From G963665815 sp942492065 (lineage in GTDB: Bacteria > Cloacimonadota > Cloacimonadia > Cloacimonadales > JAIOQZ01): a DNA stretch of 64,000 nt. The number at the start of each line of letters is the position of its first letter. Position 1 is the first letter of the stretch. The stretch spans positions 434,001-498,000 of the forward strand of contig CALODV010000014.1 in NCBI GenBank assembly GCA_942492065.1, in the 5' to 3' direction. A program made the translations under genes and the position numbers. Positions 45,882-54,445 of this stretch are shown one piece after another. The notes below the pieces were generated by a model. It searched no databases and had not been told where the DNA came from. It worked only from the letters and a program-made list of their open reading frames with translations.

Positions 45882-45982
45882 GTAGGGATGATCCCGATTT
45901 ATCGGGACGACCTCTCGGTCCAGAACCGGAAAGCTGAGTTTACTCTGTCTTCGAACGCTACCGAACTGCGCTACATCCCGAC
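45882..45982 (-). repeat. 101-nt tRNA-like structured element, copy 2
   Basis: Same orientation, same length and about 88% identity to 44641-44741; both are preceded on the plus strand by CAATGG. The GNRA hairpin is clearer here (GACC-GAGA-GGTC), and CCCGA-TAAA-TCGGG forms a full stem. One mismatch is present in the closing stem and one in the central hairpin. Confidence 0.75.
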
Positions 45983-46410
45983 TTGGGAGTATAAAAAAAC
46001 ATGCTGATATTTACTGTAAAATAATCTTTATCTCATTTTCAATTGGATACACAAATCTAAAGAGACGTTGGTAAAATGTTGACAACTCAAGATTAGTTAA
46101 ATATGAAGCTGATTGTTAAATAAATTATCCTGATTAACAATGGTCATGGCACATAGTTCTAAATTTTGATGCTTTACAAATATTGCGATATTTATCTATA
46201 CACGAAAATAAATCTGTCTGCTTCCTAACTTATACCCCAACAGGGAATATCTTTCTGAAAATAGTTCTGATGACGAGACCGGCAATAAGTAACAAGATAA
46301 TTGCAGTTATTAGCTCAATATTAGAATTTTGAATTTTCGGACAGTCTACAATAAAAATATTGACACAAAGGAATTATGTTCAGAGAGTTTGAAAAAAACT
46401 GGGAGGAATA
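45983..46410. other. Intergenic region before the TPR lipoprotein
   Basis: No gene called. A plausible plus-strand promoter lies at 46079-46107 (TTGACA, 17 bases, TATGAA), ~300 bases before the next start. On the minus strand 46230-46360 can be read as a short hydrophobic peptide, but it lacks a start codon and ribosome-binding site. Confidence 0.4.
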
Positions 46411-47208
46411 ATGCACAAAACAATTTCTTTAATTCTCATTACTCTTATATTCATGGGGTGCTCAAGTGGTCACAAAGTAAAATCCGGTCCTATGAAACCT
46501 GCAGCATCCATGCATGCAGAAGGTTACGGATTAAGACCTGAGAATACAGATTACGACTCAATGACAATGAAGGACTTACTTGATCAGAAAAAGTATGACA
46601 TTATCGTAAAGAAATATGCCGGTTGTGACACGCTTAAACCACATGAGCTTTCCATTGTCGGTGAAGCATATTATTTTATGAGGGAAGATAAAAAGGCGAT
46701 TAAGTTTTTTGATAAAGCAATTGAAGCAGGAATGGATAAACCGCATACATATTACTACAGGGCCGGATCTTGTGAAGCGTTAGGTCAGTATGACAAGGCA
46801 TTAAAAAGTTATAAGGCTGTTATTGGATTGAATCCAAACGACTTTCAAGCTTATAACAGTATGTGTCACTTATATCTGGAGATGAATCTTCCGGATTCTG
46901 CACTTGCTTATGGTGAAAGAATACTCAAACTTCATAAAAATGGGAATGAATGTCCAAATCTGTTGTTAGGTATTATCCCTAAAGTTTATTTGCATAAAGG
47001 AGAGATAGAAAAAGCTCTGGCAAAGATTGATGAAATTGCACCACTGATACCTGCAGATGAGAATGAAAGAGCCATCTTCCTTAATTTGAAATTCAATATA
47101 TATGCTTATGAACTCAAAGATACTCTTAATGCATGCAAAGTTTTTACAGATTTTGTTAATGATAATCCTGAAAGTTATCTTAGTATTCGGTTGCCATCAG
47201 AGCTCTGA
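46411..47208 (+). CDS. TPR lipoprotein, 5' part of a frameshifted gene
   Basis: 265 residues as read: signal peptide with lipobox IFMGC (Cys at 17), then TPR-like helix pairs (about 78-185, including AYYFMREDKKAIKFFDKAIEAG and GQYDKALKSYKAVIGLNPND). The frame ends early after SYLSIRLPSEL. The +1/-1 frame directly continues as SVAIRALNEIKMYDRADSLY into the following ORF, so one gene has been split by a single-base frameshift near 47185-47195. Envelope lipoprotein that probably mediates protein contacts. GGGAGG precedes the ATG. Confidence 0.75.
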   Translation: MHKTISLILITLIFMGCSSGHKVKSGPMKPAASMHAEGYGLRPENTDYDSMTMKDLLDQKKYDIIVKKYAGCDTLKPHELSIVGEAYYFMREDKKAIKFFDKAIEAGMDKPHTYYYRAGSCEALGQYDKALKSYKAVIGLNPNDFQAYNSMCHLYLEMNLPDSALAYGERILKLHKNGNECPNLLLGIIPKVYLHKGEIEKALAKIDEIAPLIPADENERAIFLNLKFNIYAYELKDTLNACKVFTDFVNDNPESYLSIRLPSEL

Positions 47209-47219
47209 ATGAAATCAAA

Positions 47220-47618
47220 ATGTATGATAGAGCTGATTCACTGTACAGCGTTCTAAAAGGTTTCTATGATGATGGAATCCTGGGACGGGAGATCAGCCCT
47301 GATTATGATGCAATAGCATATGAGCAGATTTTTCTTGAAAAAGGCTATAAAATATTAACATGGAAAATGCTGAAGGATCCGGAGAAGTTTGCTGATCCTA
47401 TATACTATGCTGAACTTTATGATCCTTATAGTAAGATGATCAGACGAATTCAAACAGAAAAAAGCATTACTATGGGGAACGAGGAAGCTTCTCATATACT
47501 GGGTGAGTATGTAGTTAATGGTCATCAGTCATTCCCATACGGCTGGCATACAAATGATATACCTTATGAATCTTTCCGCAGAATTGCCGTGGAAATACTG
47601 AAGGCAGGAATTGAATAA
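47220..47618 (+). pseudogene. 3' part of the frameshifted TPR lipoprotein
   Basis: 132 residues from the first ATG, but coding continuity runs back to about 47184 in this frame. No ribosome-binding site precedes the ATG and it lies 11 bases after the stop of the 5' part. Helical sequence with MYDRADSLYSVLKGFYDDG and no recognised domain. A real mutation, an assembly error or programmed slippage could explain the break; no obvious slippery heptamer is seen. Confidence 0.7.
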
Positions 47619-47633
47619 AGAGGCTTATAATGG

Positions 47634-47663
47634 AAAAGCCTGCCGAGTAATCAGCAGGCTTTT
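47634..47663. terminator. Bidirectional terminator
   Basis: AAAAGCCTGC / GCAGGCTTTT, 10-bp stem with a 10-base loop, between the convergent TPR lipoprotein and TPR protein genes. T runs lie on both sides. Confidence 0.85.
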
Positions 47664-47676
47664 GTTTATGTATAGT

Positions 47677-48537
47677 TTATACTTTTTCTGCCATTAATTC
47701 CTGATAAAAGTGATAAATTTCTTCATCATCATTATCATTTGCATCCATATACTTTTTCAGGATAGATTTTGCATGATTCTTCTTTCCGGTTGAAGCATAC
47801 ATCAGGGCAAGATTATAATACGCATCAGGATTGTCCGGTTCAATTACAATTGCTTTAATATAATAACCTTCGGCATCTTCGATTCTGTCCAGCTTCTCAT
47901 AAAGAACTGCAAGATTAACCGCAGCAGATGAATAGTCTGGAGAAAGCTTCAGAGCTTTTAAATAATATTCTTCAGCTTTTTCAAAGTTTTCCATGTTTTC
48001 CTGCAGGATCGCATAGTTATAATGTGTTTCAGCATTTTCAGGATCATTTTCCAGGCTTTTAATGTAGAGTTCATCAGCTTGTTCGTTTTTACCGACATTA
48101 TTGAAGAAATCAGCAGCAACATTAATCAGGTTTGCATCTTCCGGGTATTTTTCCATAGCTTTATGCAGAATGTTTTCAGCTTTTTCCAGTTCATCGGAGT
48201 CCAGGTAGAAATATACCACATTAAGGATATCGAAAATATCGGAATTCGGTGATTCCATGTTGGTGATAAACTGCTGCTCTGCTTTTTCAGGCATATCATT
48301 AATCAGGTACAGCATTGCCAGATTCTCGTATGAGTCCCGGTACTCCGGGTATTGCTCTATAGCGTTTTTATATGCCTGTTCTGCATTCTCGAACTCTTCA
48401 AGTTCGTTGTATAGTGCACCAAGGTAATTGAAAACGACTGCCTGAATTTCCATTGTTTTTATGTAGTGATTCACAACAGCAATTTCCTGTTTTATCTGTG
48501 ACTCATCCAGTTCATGTATATCTTTAAATTCTATCAT
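47677..48537 (-). CDS. Tetratricopeptide repeat protein
   Basis: 286 residues made of about seven TPR units from residue 35 on (AYLNELGALY-like pattern seen as YNELEEFENAEQAYKNAIEQYPEY, ..EKAEEYYLKALKLSPDY, ..EDAEGYYIKAIVIEPDNPDAYYNLALMY). No signal peptide, so cytoplasmic. Acidic. TPRs mediate protein-protein contacts; the partner is unknown. Single gene with its own upstream region, divergent from the cupin gene. Confidence 0.9.
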   Translation of the reverse strand: MIEFKDIHELDESQIKQEIAVVNHYIKTMEIQAVVFNYLGALYNELEEFENAEQAYKNAIEQYPEYRDSYENLAMLYLINDMPEKAEQQFITNMESPNSDIFDILNVVYFYLDSDELEKAENILHKAMEKYPEDANLINVAADFFNNVGKNEQADELYIKSLENDPENAETHYNYAILQENMENFEKAEEYYLKALKLSPDYSSAAVNLAVLYEKLDRIEDAEGYYIKAIVIEPDNPDAYYNLALMYASTGKKNHAKSILKKYMDANDNDDEEIYHFYQELMAEKV

Positions 48538-48677
48538 TTTGACTCCATTTTAATTTTGTGGCAAAATCTTCGAGCAGGTGCTTTTCGTGTCAAACAAATA
48601 GTAATGTTTATTACAGCAAAATTCTTTAGACGGAGTCGTTGATTTTTAACAGACTTAGAATTCTTCTAATAAAGTTA

Positions 48678-48705
48678 TTGACTTTTAAAAATATCAGGGT
48701 ATTCT
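48678..48705 (+). promoter_or_regulatory. Probable promoter of the cupin gene
   Basis: TTGACT (48678-48683), 16-base spacer, TATTCT (48700-48705), 34 bases before the ATG at 48740. Confidence 0.45.
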
Positions 48706-48739
48706 TTACTGTAGAGAAAAATTAATTTAAGGAGAAATT

Positions 48740-49141
48740 ATGAAAGTTATTTCTGCAACCGATGTAAAACTTGAAGAAGTGAATATCGAAGGAGCTAAGA
48801 AGACAAAAATCAGATGGTTGATTTCTCAAAAAGACAAAGCTCCAAACTTTGCTATGCGCATGTTCGAAGTAGAACCGGGTGGTTTTACTCCATACCATTC
48901 CCACTCCTGGGAACATGAAGTGTTTATAGTCGAGGGAAGCGGAACATTTGTTACAGAGGATAAGGAATATCCATTCAAAGCCGGTGATGTTATTTTTGCT
49001 GATCCGGAAATGAAACACCAATTCAGAAATGCAGGAGAATCAGTAATGAAGTTTCTCTGTTTGATTCCTCTAAATGATAAACCTGTTCAAACCAAAAAAG
49101 CACCAAATCCATTCGCTGCGGGTACTGCAAATAACTGCTGA
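48740..49141 (+). CDS. Single-domain cupin protein
   Basis: 133 residues with a complete cupin fold: motif 1 PYHSHSWEHEVFIVEGSG (about 50-68; His, His, Glu metal ligands) and motif 2 PFKAGDVIFADPEMKHQFRN (about 82-101; the fourth ligand His). It should bind a divalent metal; the family includes isomerases, dioxygenases and sensors. The tail ends in NNC. AAGGAG precedes the ATG. Stand-alone gene with its own terminator. Confidence 0.9.
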   Translation: MKVISATDVKLEEVNIEGAKKTKIRWLISQKDKAPNFAMRMFEVEPGGFTPYHSHSWEHEVFIVEGSGTFVTEDKEYPFKAGDVIFADPEMKHQFRNAGESVMKFLCLIPLNDKPVQTKKAPNPFAAGTANNC

Positions 49142-49167
49142 TTACCTCAGGATTGACACTATATTTT

Positions 49168-49197
49168 AAGGCTGTTGGAATTTCCGACAGCCTTTGC
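49168..49197 (+). terminator. Terminator of the cupin gene
   Basis: AAGGCTGT / ACAGCCTT, 8-bp stem with an 11-base loop, followed by TGCTGTTTAG. Confidence 0.65.
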
Positions 49198-49221
49198 TGT
49201 TTAGTTAACTATCAAGCAATC

Positions 49222-49251
49222 AAAAAAGGCACCGTACAAAACGATGCCTTT
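49222..49251 (-). terminator. Terminator of the long repeat-protein gene
   Basis: On the minus strand AAAGGCA / TGCCTTT with inner CGT/ACG pairing, followed by six T. It lies 22 bases after the stop of the 1296-residue gene. Confidence 0.85.
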
Positions 49252-49272
49252 ATATAAGTTATTTGTTATTAT

Positions 49273-52200
49273 CTAATTTGTCGCTTTAATGATGTAGAAT
49301 TTGTTATTATCTACATCAGCGAATTGTGTACTTACTGTTCCATTACCGATATTAATGTCATCTACGCTTGTCAAAAGGCTTTGTGCAGCTCCATCGGAAT
49401 CGCTTTCATAGATGTTATAGGTGAGAACGCCGGGAATCTCATCCCAGGTTAATTGAACATCACCATTTGCTGCCGAGATCTGGATATTCTGAATACCGGT
49501 TTCCCTTAGGTCTTTGGTTATATATAACTTTCTACCGGTTCCAGCCTGATAGAAACCGGCATACGTCGGATTATTTGGATAAATAACTAAAGCATCATCA
49601 TAAGTTCCGGTATATACATTATCTTTATTCCATTGCACATTTCCTGCGCCGGAGAAAATAGTTGTGGATACAATGTTCTGAATTCCATCAAAATTGATGT
49701 GTACATCTCCCATACCTCTGAATTCCAGATTATTGATATCTATAGTTCCCAGATTAGTAAAGTCGCTGTAGCACTTCATATTATAGGAATAGGTAGAATG
49801 ATCCAGGATACCGTAATTCATCATAGGACCATTTACAATGAGTTCTGCATAATACGCACCTAGTGTTCCGTGGTTATCAACTTTATTGAATGTCACTCCT
49901 GATCTGACTTCAATTGTGCCGTATAAATCTATATCCTCAAATGTTACGGTTGTGGCATAAGCATTATTCTCCATCTCTACAGAAGAGCCATCGATGGTCC
50001 TGACAGTTGTTTCCTTAAAGTATCCGCCAGAAAGCTTATACAGTTTTGGAGCAGTTCCATTATATAGATAAATATCATGATTGTTGAAGTCGGTTGCTGC
50101 CCCGGTAACCTGGAGGTTGCTGTCAAAATATACTCCTCCTGTACCGTTTTTGGTGAAGTAAGCCAGAGTGATGTCATACGTATCGGTATTGAAGTTAAGG
50201 TGCTGATCATCCCCATTAAGGTGAAGTGCATGGAAATTCATAACACCTTCGTTGTATATATTACCATCCAGGTTGATTGTCAATGAATAACCGCTTGCAG
50301 AAGTGGATATTGTTCCATAATTAGTTATATTTCCATCTACCTCCAGAGTATAGCCTCCATTAGTGCCATTGGTAAGCGTTCCATGGTTTATCAACTCTCC
50401 TATTGTAACTCCAGAGTGGATTAGGGTATTACCAGTAAAATCAAGAGTATCAGCGGTGATGGAGTATATGTAGTTACCATTGAAACATGTCAATGTAGAG
50501 CCTGTAGTGCCGTTTATCACTGCTTCCTTCATGTAATTGCCATCCAAGGTAAGATTAACCGGATTGTTATCCAGAGATGATACTAAAACGAGCTCGTTCC
50601 AGTTAAGATCTATGTATGCACCTGTCAGTGTTACATCGCTGTCCAGAATGACTTTAGAAGCTCCGTTCTGATCAGTAATATAATTAACGCTAATTGATCC
50701 GTCGTCAAAAATATGCTGATCTGTTGTACTATTCAGGTAGCAATGATACGCATTCATTACTCCATGGTTAGTCAGGTTGCCTCTTAAACTGATGCTAAAA
50801 AGATAACCTTGTGGATTTGATCTTATTGTCCCATTATTTATCAGTTCATCATAGACAATGAACTCCTGGGAGTTACTGCCTTGATTCTGCAATATTCCAT
50901 CATTAGTAAGTTTATCAACAGAAACACCGGAGCTGAATTCTATTGTGCCATCTGTAACAAGAGTATCGGCTGTCATATTAATAAAGTATCCGGTACCGTC
51001 CGAGAATAGTTTTGAACCGGTATTTCCATCAATATTTATATCCCTGCAATATCCATTCAATAATGACAATGTGAAGCCGTTTCCTCCTGAGTTACTCATA
51101 TCAAGTTCAGCATAATTTAAATCAATATAAGTATTATCAAAAATTAAATCTGAGTTCATAATTACTGCTGAAGCTGAGACTCTGTCATGGACATAATACG
51201 GCTCAAGAGTAGTTCCGATATTTGAGAATATTTCCTGATCGGTTGTTCCCCGCAAATTATATGTATAGGGATTGAATACACCATAGTTGCTGAGGTCACC
51301 ATGATGGTCAAGAGTAAGAGAATATCCAACAGGATTTGATCCGATTGTCCCATTATTCTCTATTTCACCATTAACGACAAGTACATAGGAATTACTGTTA
51401 TAATTGTATAAAATACCATTGTTGATCAGGTTATTTATTGTGACAGAACTTGCAACTAGAGTTGTACCCTCAGTAATCAGGTCATCAGCAGTCATGGTCT
51501 GCACAAACGCCAATGAATCCATTCGCAAAGTAGAACCGTTTCCTCCAACAATTTGAAGGTCCCTTAATTGTCCACCATTACAGGTTAGTTTGTATCCGTT
51601 AAAAAGCATGTCAGTATAGTTCAAATCCATAAGAGTGTGGTCTAGATACAGGTCACTCTGCAGGACAACATCTGAAGAATCAACGTTATCGTAAAAGTAG
51701 TCAACATTCCATATACTGTTCTGTGATGAAGTTAAATTCTGATTTTCTGTACCAGCAGCGTATAATCTATAGTTTTTTATTTCACCATTATTGACTAAGT
51801 CACCGTAAAAGTATATATTTAGAAGATAACCACTGGGATTATTGAGAATTACGCCGTTGTTCTCCAGATCTCCATGGAAGTGCAGATCATAAGAATAGTC
51901 CTTGTTTTGGATAACACCATTATTAATTATATCTCCATTGAAATGAGTCAGGGCATTAAAATTGAGAACTCCATAGAGAGTCGCTGAAGTAAAAGCTGAA
52001 TTGTATAATTTTGTATCATCATCAGAGTGAATTTCTGTTGATATGGTTGATTGAATATCAGCATCTCTGAACTCGGAATTTACTAAATAAAGGTCTGCAT
52101 TCGGATCAGTTATATCTAACTGCGCATAGTTAAAATCTATATATGAATTATTCTCAAAGTACAGGTCATTGTTAGATATAAGGGGGGATGAAGCAACCTG

Positions 52201-53163
52201 ATCTATTACAATTGCTGCACTCATTGGGTGTCCACTGTCAAAATCGATTGTTTGTGCAGTATCCCCAAAGAAATCAAATCTTCCTGGTGTTACTGTGCCA
52301 TAGTTATAAAAGTTTCCGTAGTTGTTAACAGTAAGTGTGTATCCACTGGGGTTGTTCCTGATCACACCATAATTAGTTATATCTCCATACAAGTCCAGAT
52401 TGTAATAGTAAGATGATTTATTCTGCAGTGTTCCATAGTTCACTACATTATGGAATTCTGAGTTAACCATGTTAGTTTCACCATAGATATTTACATTATG
52501 AATTATGGCTGAGGACATTTCATTTACAGTAATATAAACACTGTTAGTTGATGCTCCGTAAATAGTTGTGCTTTGCAAGTTAGTTCCATCCAAATGTAGA
52601 TTATGATGTGAGCCGTTAGTGGGACTGGTAAGCATTATCTCAGCATTTCCACTTACTCCGGTTATTTTACCACTAGCGAAATGCAAATCAGATTCAGCAA
52701 AAATTGTGTCAACAATTGCATTAACTCTATGTTCGGAGGATGCTTGTAATGGATGTAGTGAACTACAATAATATTTCCTTGATCCGGCTCCCTCAATATA
52801 ATGTGTCCTAACAGCAAAAGTCCCGTTGTTTGTAACATCTCCGTAAGTGTATAAGGACAGATAATAGTTAGTAGGGTGATTTTCTATATATCCGTTGTTT
52901 GTGAAATTTCCCATCACTTTGATAGTGCCGAAATAGCTCGATCCGTTTCTTATTCCTCCACCGTTGTTTATAGATAATGAGGATACAGTTTTAGTGTCTG
53001 TTAAGTAGACAGGACCATTAATTGTAACATTATCATTCACTCCGGGTATCTGGTGTCCAACCCAGGTTAAGGTATCAGCCCAGTTTCCTCCGGATGAAGT
53101 AGATGTTATTGCAAATACGTATGTCGAAAGTAATATAAAAAATATGATTAAAAAATATTTCAT
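49273..53163 (-). CDS. Long repetitive exported protein without sorting domain
   Basis: 1296 residues: signal peptide (1-18, ending YVFA), an N-terminal segment (GGNWADTLTWVGHQIPGVNDNVTI) like those opening carbohydrate-binding beta-helix proteins, then about six degenerate repeats of ~165-170 residues. Each repeat contains NNGTIxxNPxGYxLT, a GD(L/I)xNxGVxN strand, a (T)DQxIF turn and YIDLNYxELD. A fibronectin-III-like module (about 1215-1296, VQLTWDEIPGVLTYNIYES) ends the protein at FYIIKATN. No YPNPFNP sorting domain is present, unlike the other large exported proteins here. Probably a beta-solenoid surface or secreted structural protein. Confidence 0.85.
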   Translation of the reverse strand: MKYFLIIFFILLSTYVFAITSTSSGGNWADTLTWVGHQIPGVNDNVTINGPVYLTDTKTVSSLSINNGGGIRNGSSYFGTIKVMGNFTNNGYIENHPTNYYLSLYTYGDVTNNGTFAVRTHYIEGAGSRKYYCSSLHPLQASSEHRVNAIVDTIFAESDLHFASGKITGVSGNAEIMLTSPTNGSHHNLHLDGTNLQSTTIYGASTNSVYITVNEMSSAIIHNVNIYGETNMVNSEFHNVVNYGTLQNKSSYYYNLDLYGDITNYGVIRNNPSGYTLTVNNYGNFYNYGTVTPGRFDFFGDTAQTIDFDSGHPMSAAIVIDQVASSPLISNNDLYFENNSYIDFNYAQLDITDPNADLYLVNSEFRDADIQSTISTEIHSDDDTKLYNSAFTSATLYGVLNFNALTHFNGDIINNGVIQNKDYSYDLHFHGDLENNGVILNNPSGYLLNIYFYGDLVNNGEIKNYRLYAAGTENQNLTSSQNSIWNVDYFYDNVDSSDVVLQSDLYLDHTLMDLNYTDMLFNGYKLTCNGGQLRDLQIVGGNGSTLRMDSLAFVQTMTADDLITEGTTLVASSVTINNLINNGILYNYNSNSYVLVVNGEIENNGTIGSNPVGYSLTLDHHGDLSNYGVFNPYTYNLRGTTDQEIFSNIGTTLEPYYVHDRVSASAVIMNSDLIFDNTYIDLNYAELDMSNSGGNGFTLSLLNGYCRDINIDGNTGSKLFSDGTGYFINMTADTLVTDGTIEFSSGVSVDKLTNDGILQNQGSNSQEFIVYDELINNGTIRSNPQGYLFSISLRGNLTNHGVMNAYHCYLNSTTDQHIFDDGSISVNYITDQNGASKVILDSDVTLTGAYIDLNWNELVLVSSLDNNPVNLTLDGNYMKEAVINGTTGSTLTCFNGNYIYSITADTLDFTGNTLIHSGVTIGELINHGTLTNGTNGGYTLEVDGNITNYGTISTSASGYSLTINLDGNIYNEGVMNFHALHLNGDDQHLNFNTDTYDITLAYFTKNGTGGVYFDSNLQVTGAATDFNNHDIYLYNGTAPKLYKLSGGYFKETTVRTIDGSSVEMENNAYATTVTFEDIDLYGTIEVRSGVTFNKVDNHGTLGAYYAELIVNGPMMNYGILDHSTYSYNMKCYSDFTNLGTIDINNLEFRGMGDVHINFDGIQNIVSTTIFSGAGNVQWNKDNVYTGTYDDALVIYPNNPTYAGFYQAGTGRKLYITKDLRETGIQNIQISAANGDVQLTWDEIPGVLTYNIYESDSDGAAQSLLTSVDDINIGNGTVSTQFADVDNNKFYIIKATN

Positions 53164-53186
53164 CAGCAGCTCCTGAATTTTTTTAC

Positions 53187-53215
53187 ATATTAACTAAAAG
53201 TGTCTTGAAAGTCAA
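53187..53215 (-). promoter_or_regulatory. Promoter of the long repeat-protein gene
   Basis: On the minus strand TTGACT (53210-53215), 17-base spacer, TAATAT (53187-53192), about 23 bases before the ATG. Confidence 0.65.
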
Positions 53216-53565
53216 GAACTTGCTTAAATATTGTGAATTTTGTTCAGTTTGCTGGATGAATTTAACTCGTAGCTTATATTATTGGAGGAGTGTATTTTTT
53301 GTGCAAGGCAATAAAAGAGAGAGAACTGATTTTCCTTAACAATATCCTTGCTCATGTGCTTTTTTCAGATAGATTCTATAATATGTTGACAGTGTTAATT
53401 ACAATGGATTTGAAAGTTGTTTCTATTCACAGAAATTAAGTTCAGTGAATTACATAAGTACAATTAATACTTGTCATTTAACTTATAATAAATAAAATTG
53501 AGAAATAATGATTGACAAAAATAACCAACTTATTTCGATGAAAATAAGTTCATAGAGGAGATTGT
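53216..53565 (+). promoter_or_regulatory. Upstream region of the UPF0251 operon with inverted repeat
   Basis: No gene. AACTTATTT / AAATAAGTT (53527-53535 and 53542-53550) form a perfect 9-bp inverted repeat over six bases, directly before the ribosome-binding site of the UPF0251 gene. TATAAT at 53484-53489 and TTGACA at 53512-53517 lie just upstream, but neither has a good partner hexamer. The repeat is placed like an operator for autoregulation. Confidence 0.45.
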
Positions 53566-54015
53566 ATGAGAAGATCAAGAAAATGCAGAATGATTGAATT
53601 ACCACCGGTTCAAAGAAGTTTTAAGCCGATTGGTGTTCCTGCAAGAAATCTTGAAGAGATCAATCTGACAATAGATGAGTTCGAAGCAATCAGACTTGCT
53701 GATTATGAAGAGTTAGAGCATGCTGAAGCTGCTGTTAAGATGGATATTTCCAGACCTACTTTTACAAGAGTTATTCAGAAAGCTCACAAGAAAGTATCAT
53801 CTTTTCTTCTGGAAAAGAAAAAGCTTCATATCGATGGTGGTCTTGTGCATTTCAAAGAAGATTTACTGATTTGCAAGGAATGCGGTCTAAAATTTATAGA
53901 GTCATTTGAGAATGATGCTGATGAATGTCCTAAATGCGGCTCAGATAATCTGGAAAGTATTGCTGCTCAATATGGTCATGGTCCATGCTGCAGAAGGAAA
54001 ATGCAGGAAGGCTGA
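53566..54015 (+). CDS. UPF0251 (DUF134) DNA-binding protein with zinc-ribbon
   Basis: 149 residues. The UPF0251 core (MRRSRKCRMIELPPVQRSFKPIGVPARNLEEINLTIDEFEAIRLADYE) leads to a sigma-factor-like HTH (about 40-85, with MDISRPTFTRVIQKAHKKV). A C-terminal zinc-ribbon follows (CKEC near 103, CPKC near 125). In many genomes this family precedes NifX-like and ferredoxin-ParA genes, exactly as here, so it probably regulates that operon. GAGGAG precedes the ATG. Confidence 0.9.
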   Translation: MRRSRKCRMIELPPVQRSFKPIGVPARNLEEINLTIDEFEAIRLADYEELEHAEAAVKMDISRPTFTRVIQKAHKKVSSFLLEKKKLHIDGGLVHFKEDLLICKECGLKFIESFENDADECPKCGSDNLESIAAQYGHGPCCRRKMQEG

Positions 54016-54092
54016 GAAATTTAAGCTAACATAGTTTTTCATACAGTTTCATGTGAACTTGAAATGTAAAAATTAATTACAGGAGAAAAACT

Positions 54093-54425
54093 ATGAAAAT
54101 AGCCATTCCAACAACAAATGGTATATTAAGTCCGCACTTTGGACACTGTCAAGTATTCAAAATATTTGATATCGCTGATAATAAAATTGCAAATGAATCT
54201 GAGCTTGTTCCTCCCCCACATGAGCCTGGAACATTCCCAAGATTTCTTGCTGAGAACGGATGTAATCTGATTATTGCAGGTGGCATGGGCAGTAGAGCTC
54301 AGGGACTGTTTGCACAGAATAATATTAAAGTAATCATTGGTTGCAGAACTGAAAGCCTTAAAGAACTTGTAGATATGTATCTAGCAGGGAATCTGAAATC
54401 AGGCGAAAATCTTTGTGATCATTAA
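54093..54425 (+). CDS. NifX/NifB-C-terminal-like protein (dinitrogenase iron-molybdenum cofactor family)
   Basis: 110 residues of the NifX/NafY-like fold: MKIAIPT at the start, SPHFGHCQVFKIFDI, a loop with PPPHEPGTFPRFL and CNLIIAGGMGSRAQGLF. Members bind metal-cofactor intermediates. No nitrogenase genes are in the window and family members are common in non-fixing anaerobes, so a general Fe-S or metal handling role is more likely. Located 77 bases after the UPF0251 gene, 20 bases before the first ATPase gene. GGAG precedes the ATG. Confidence 0.9.
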   Translation: MKIAIPTTNGILSPHFGHCQVFKIFDIADNKIANESELVPPPHEPGTFPRFLAENGCNLIIAGGMGSRAQGLFAQNNIKVIIGCRTESLKELVDMYLAGNLKSGENLCDH

Positions 54426-54445
54426 TAAACTTTTGAGTTTCGATT

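Noticed and set aside
46230..46364. Possible small membrane peptide on the minus strand (ends LVIRTIFRKIFPVGV)
   Set aside because: The tail looks like a single transmembrane helix with basic end, but there is no ATG, GTG or TTG start with a ribosome-binding site in frame.
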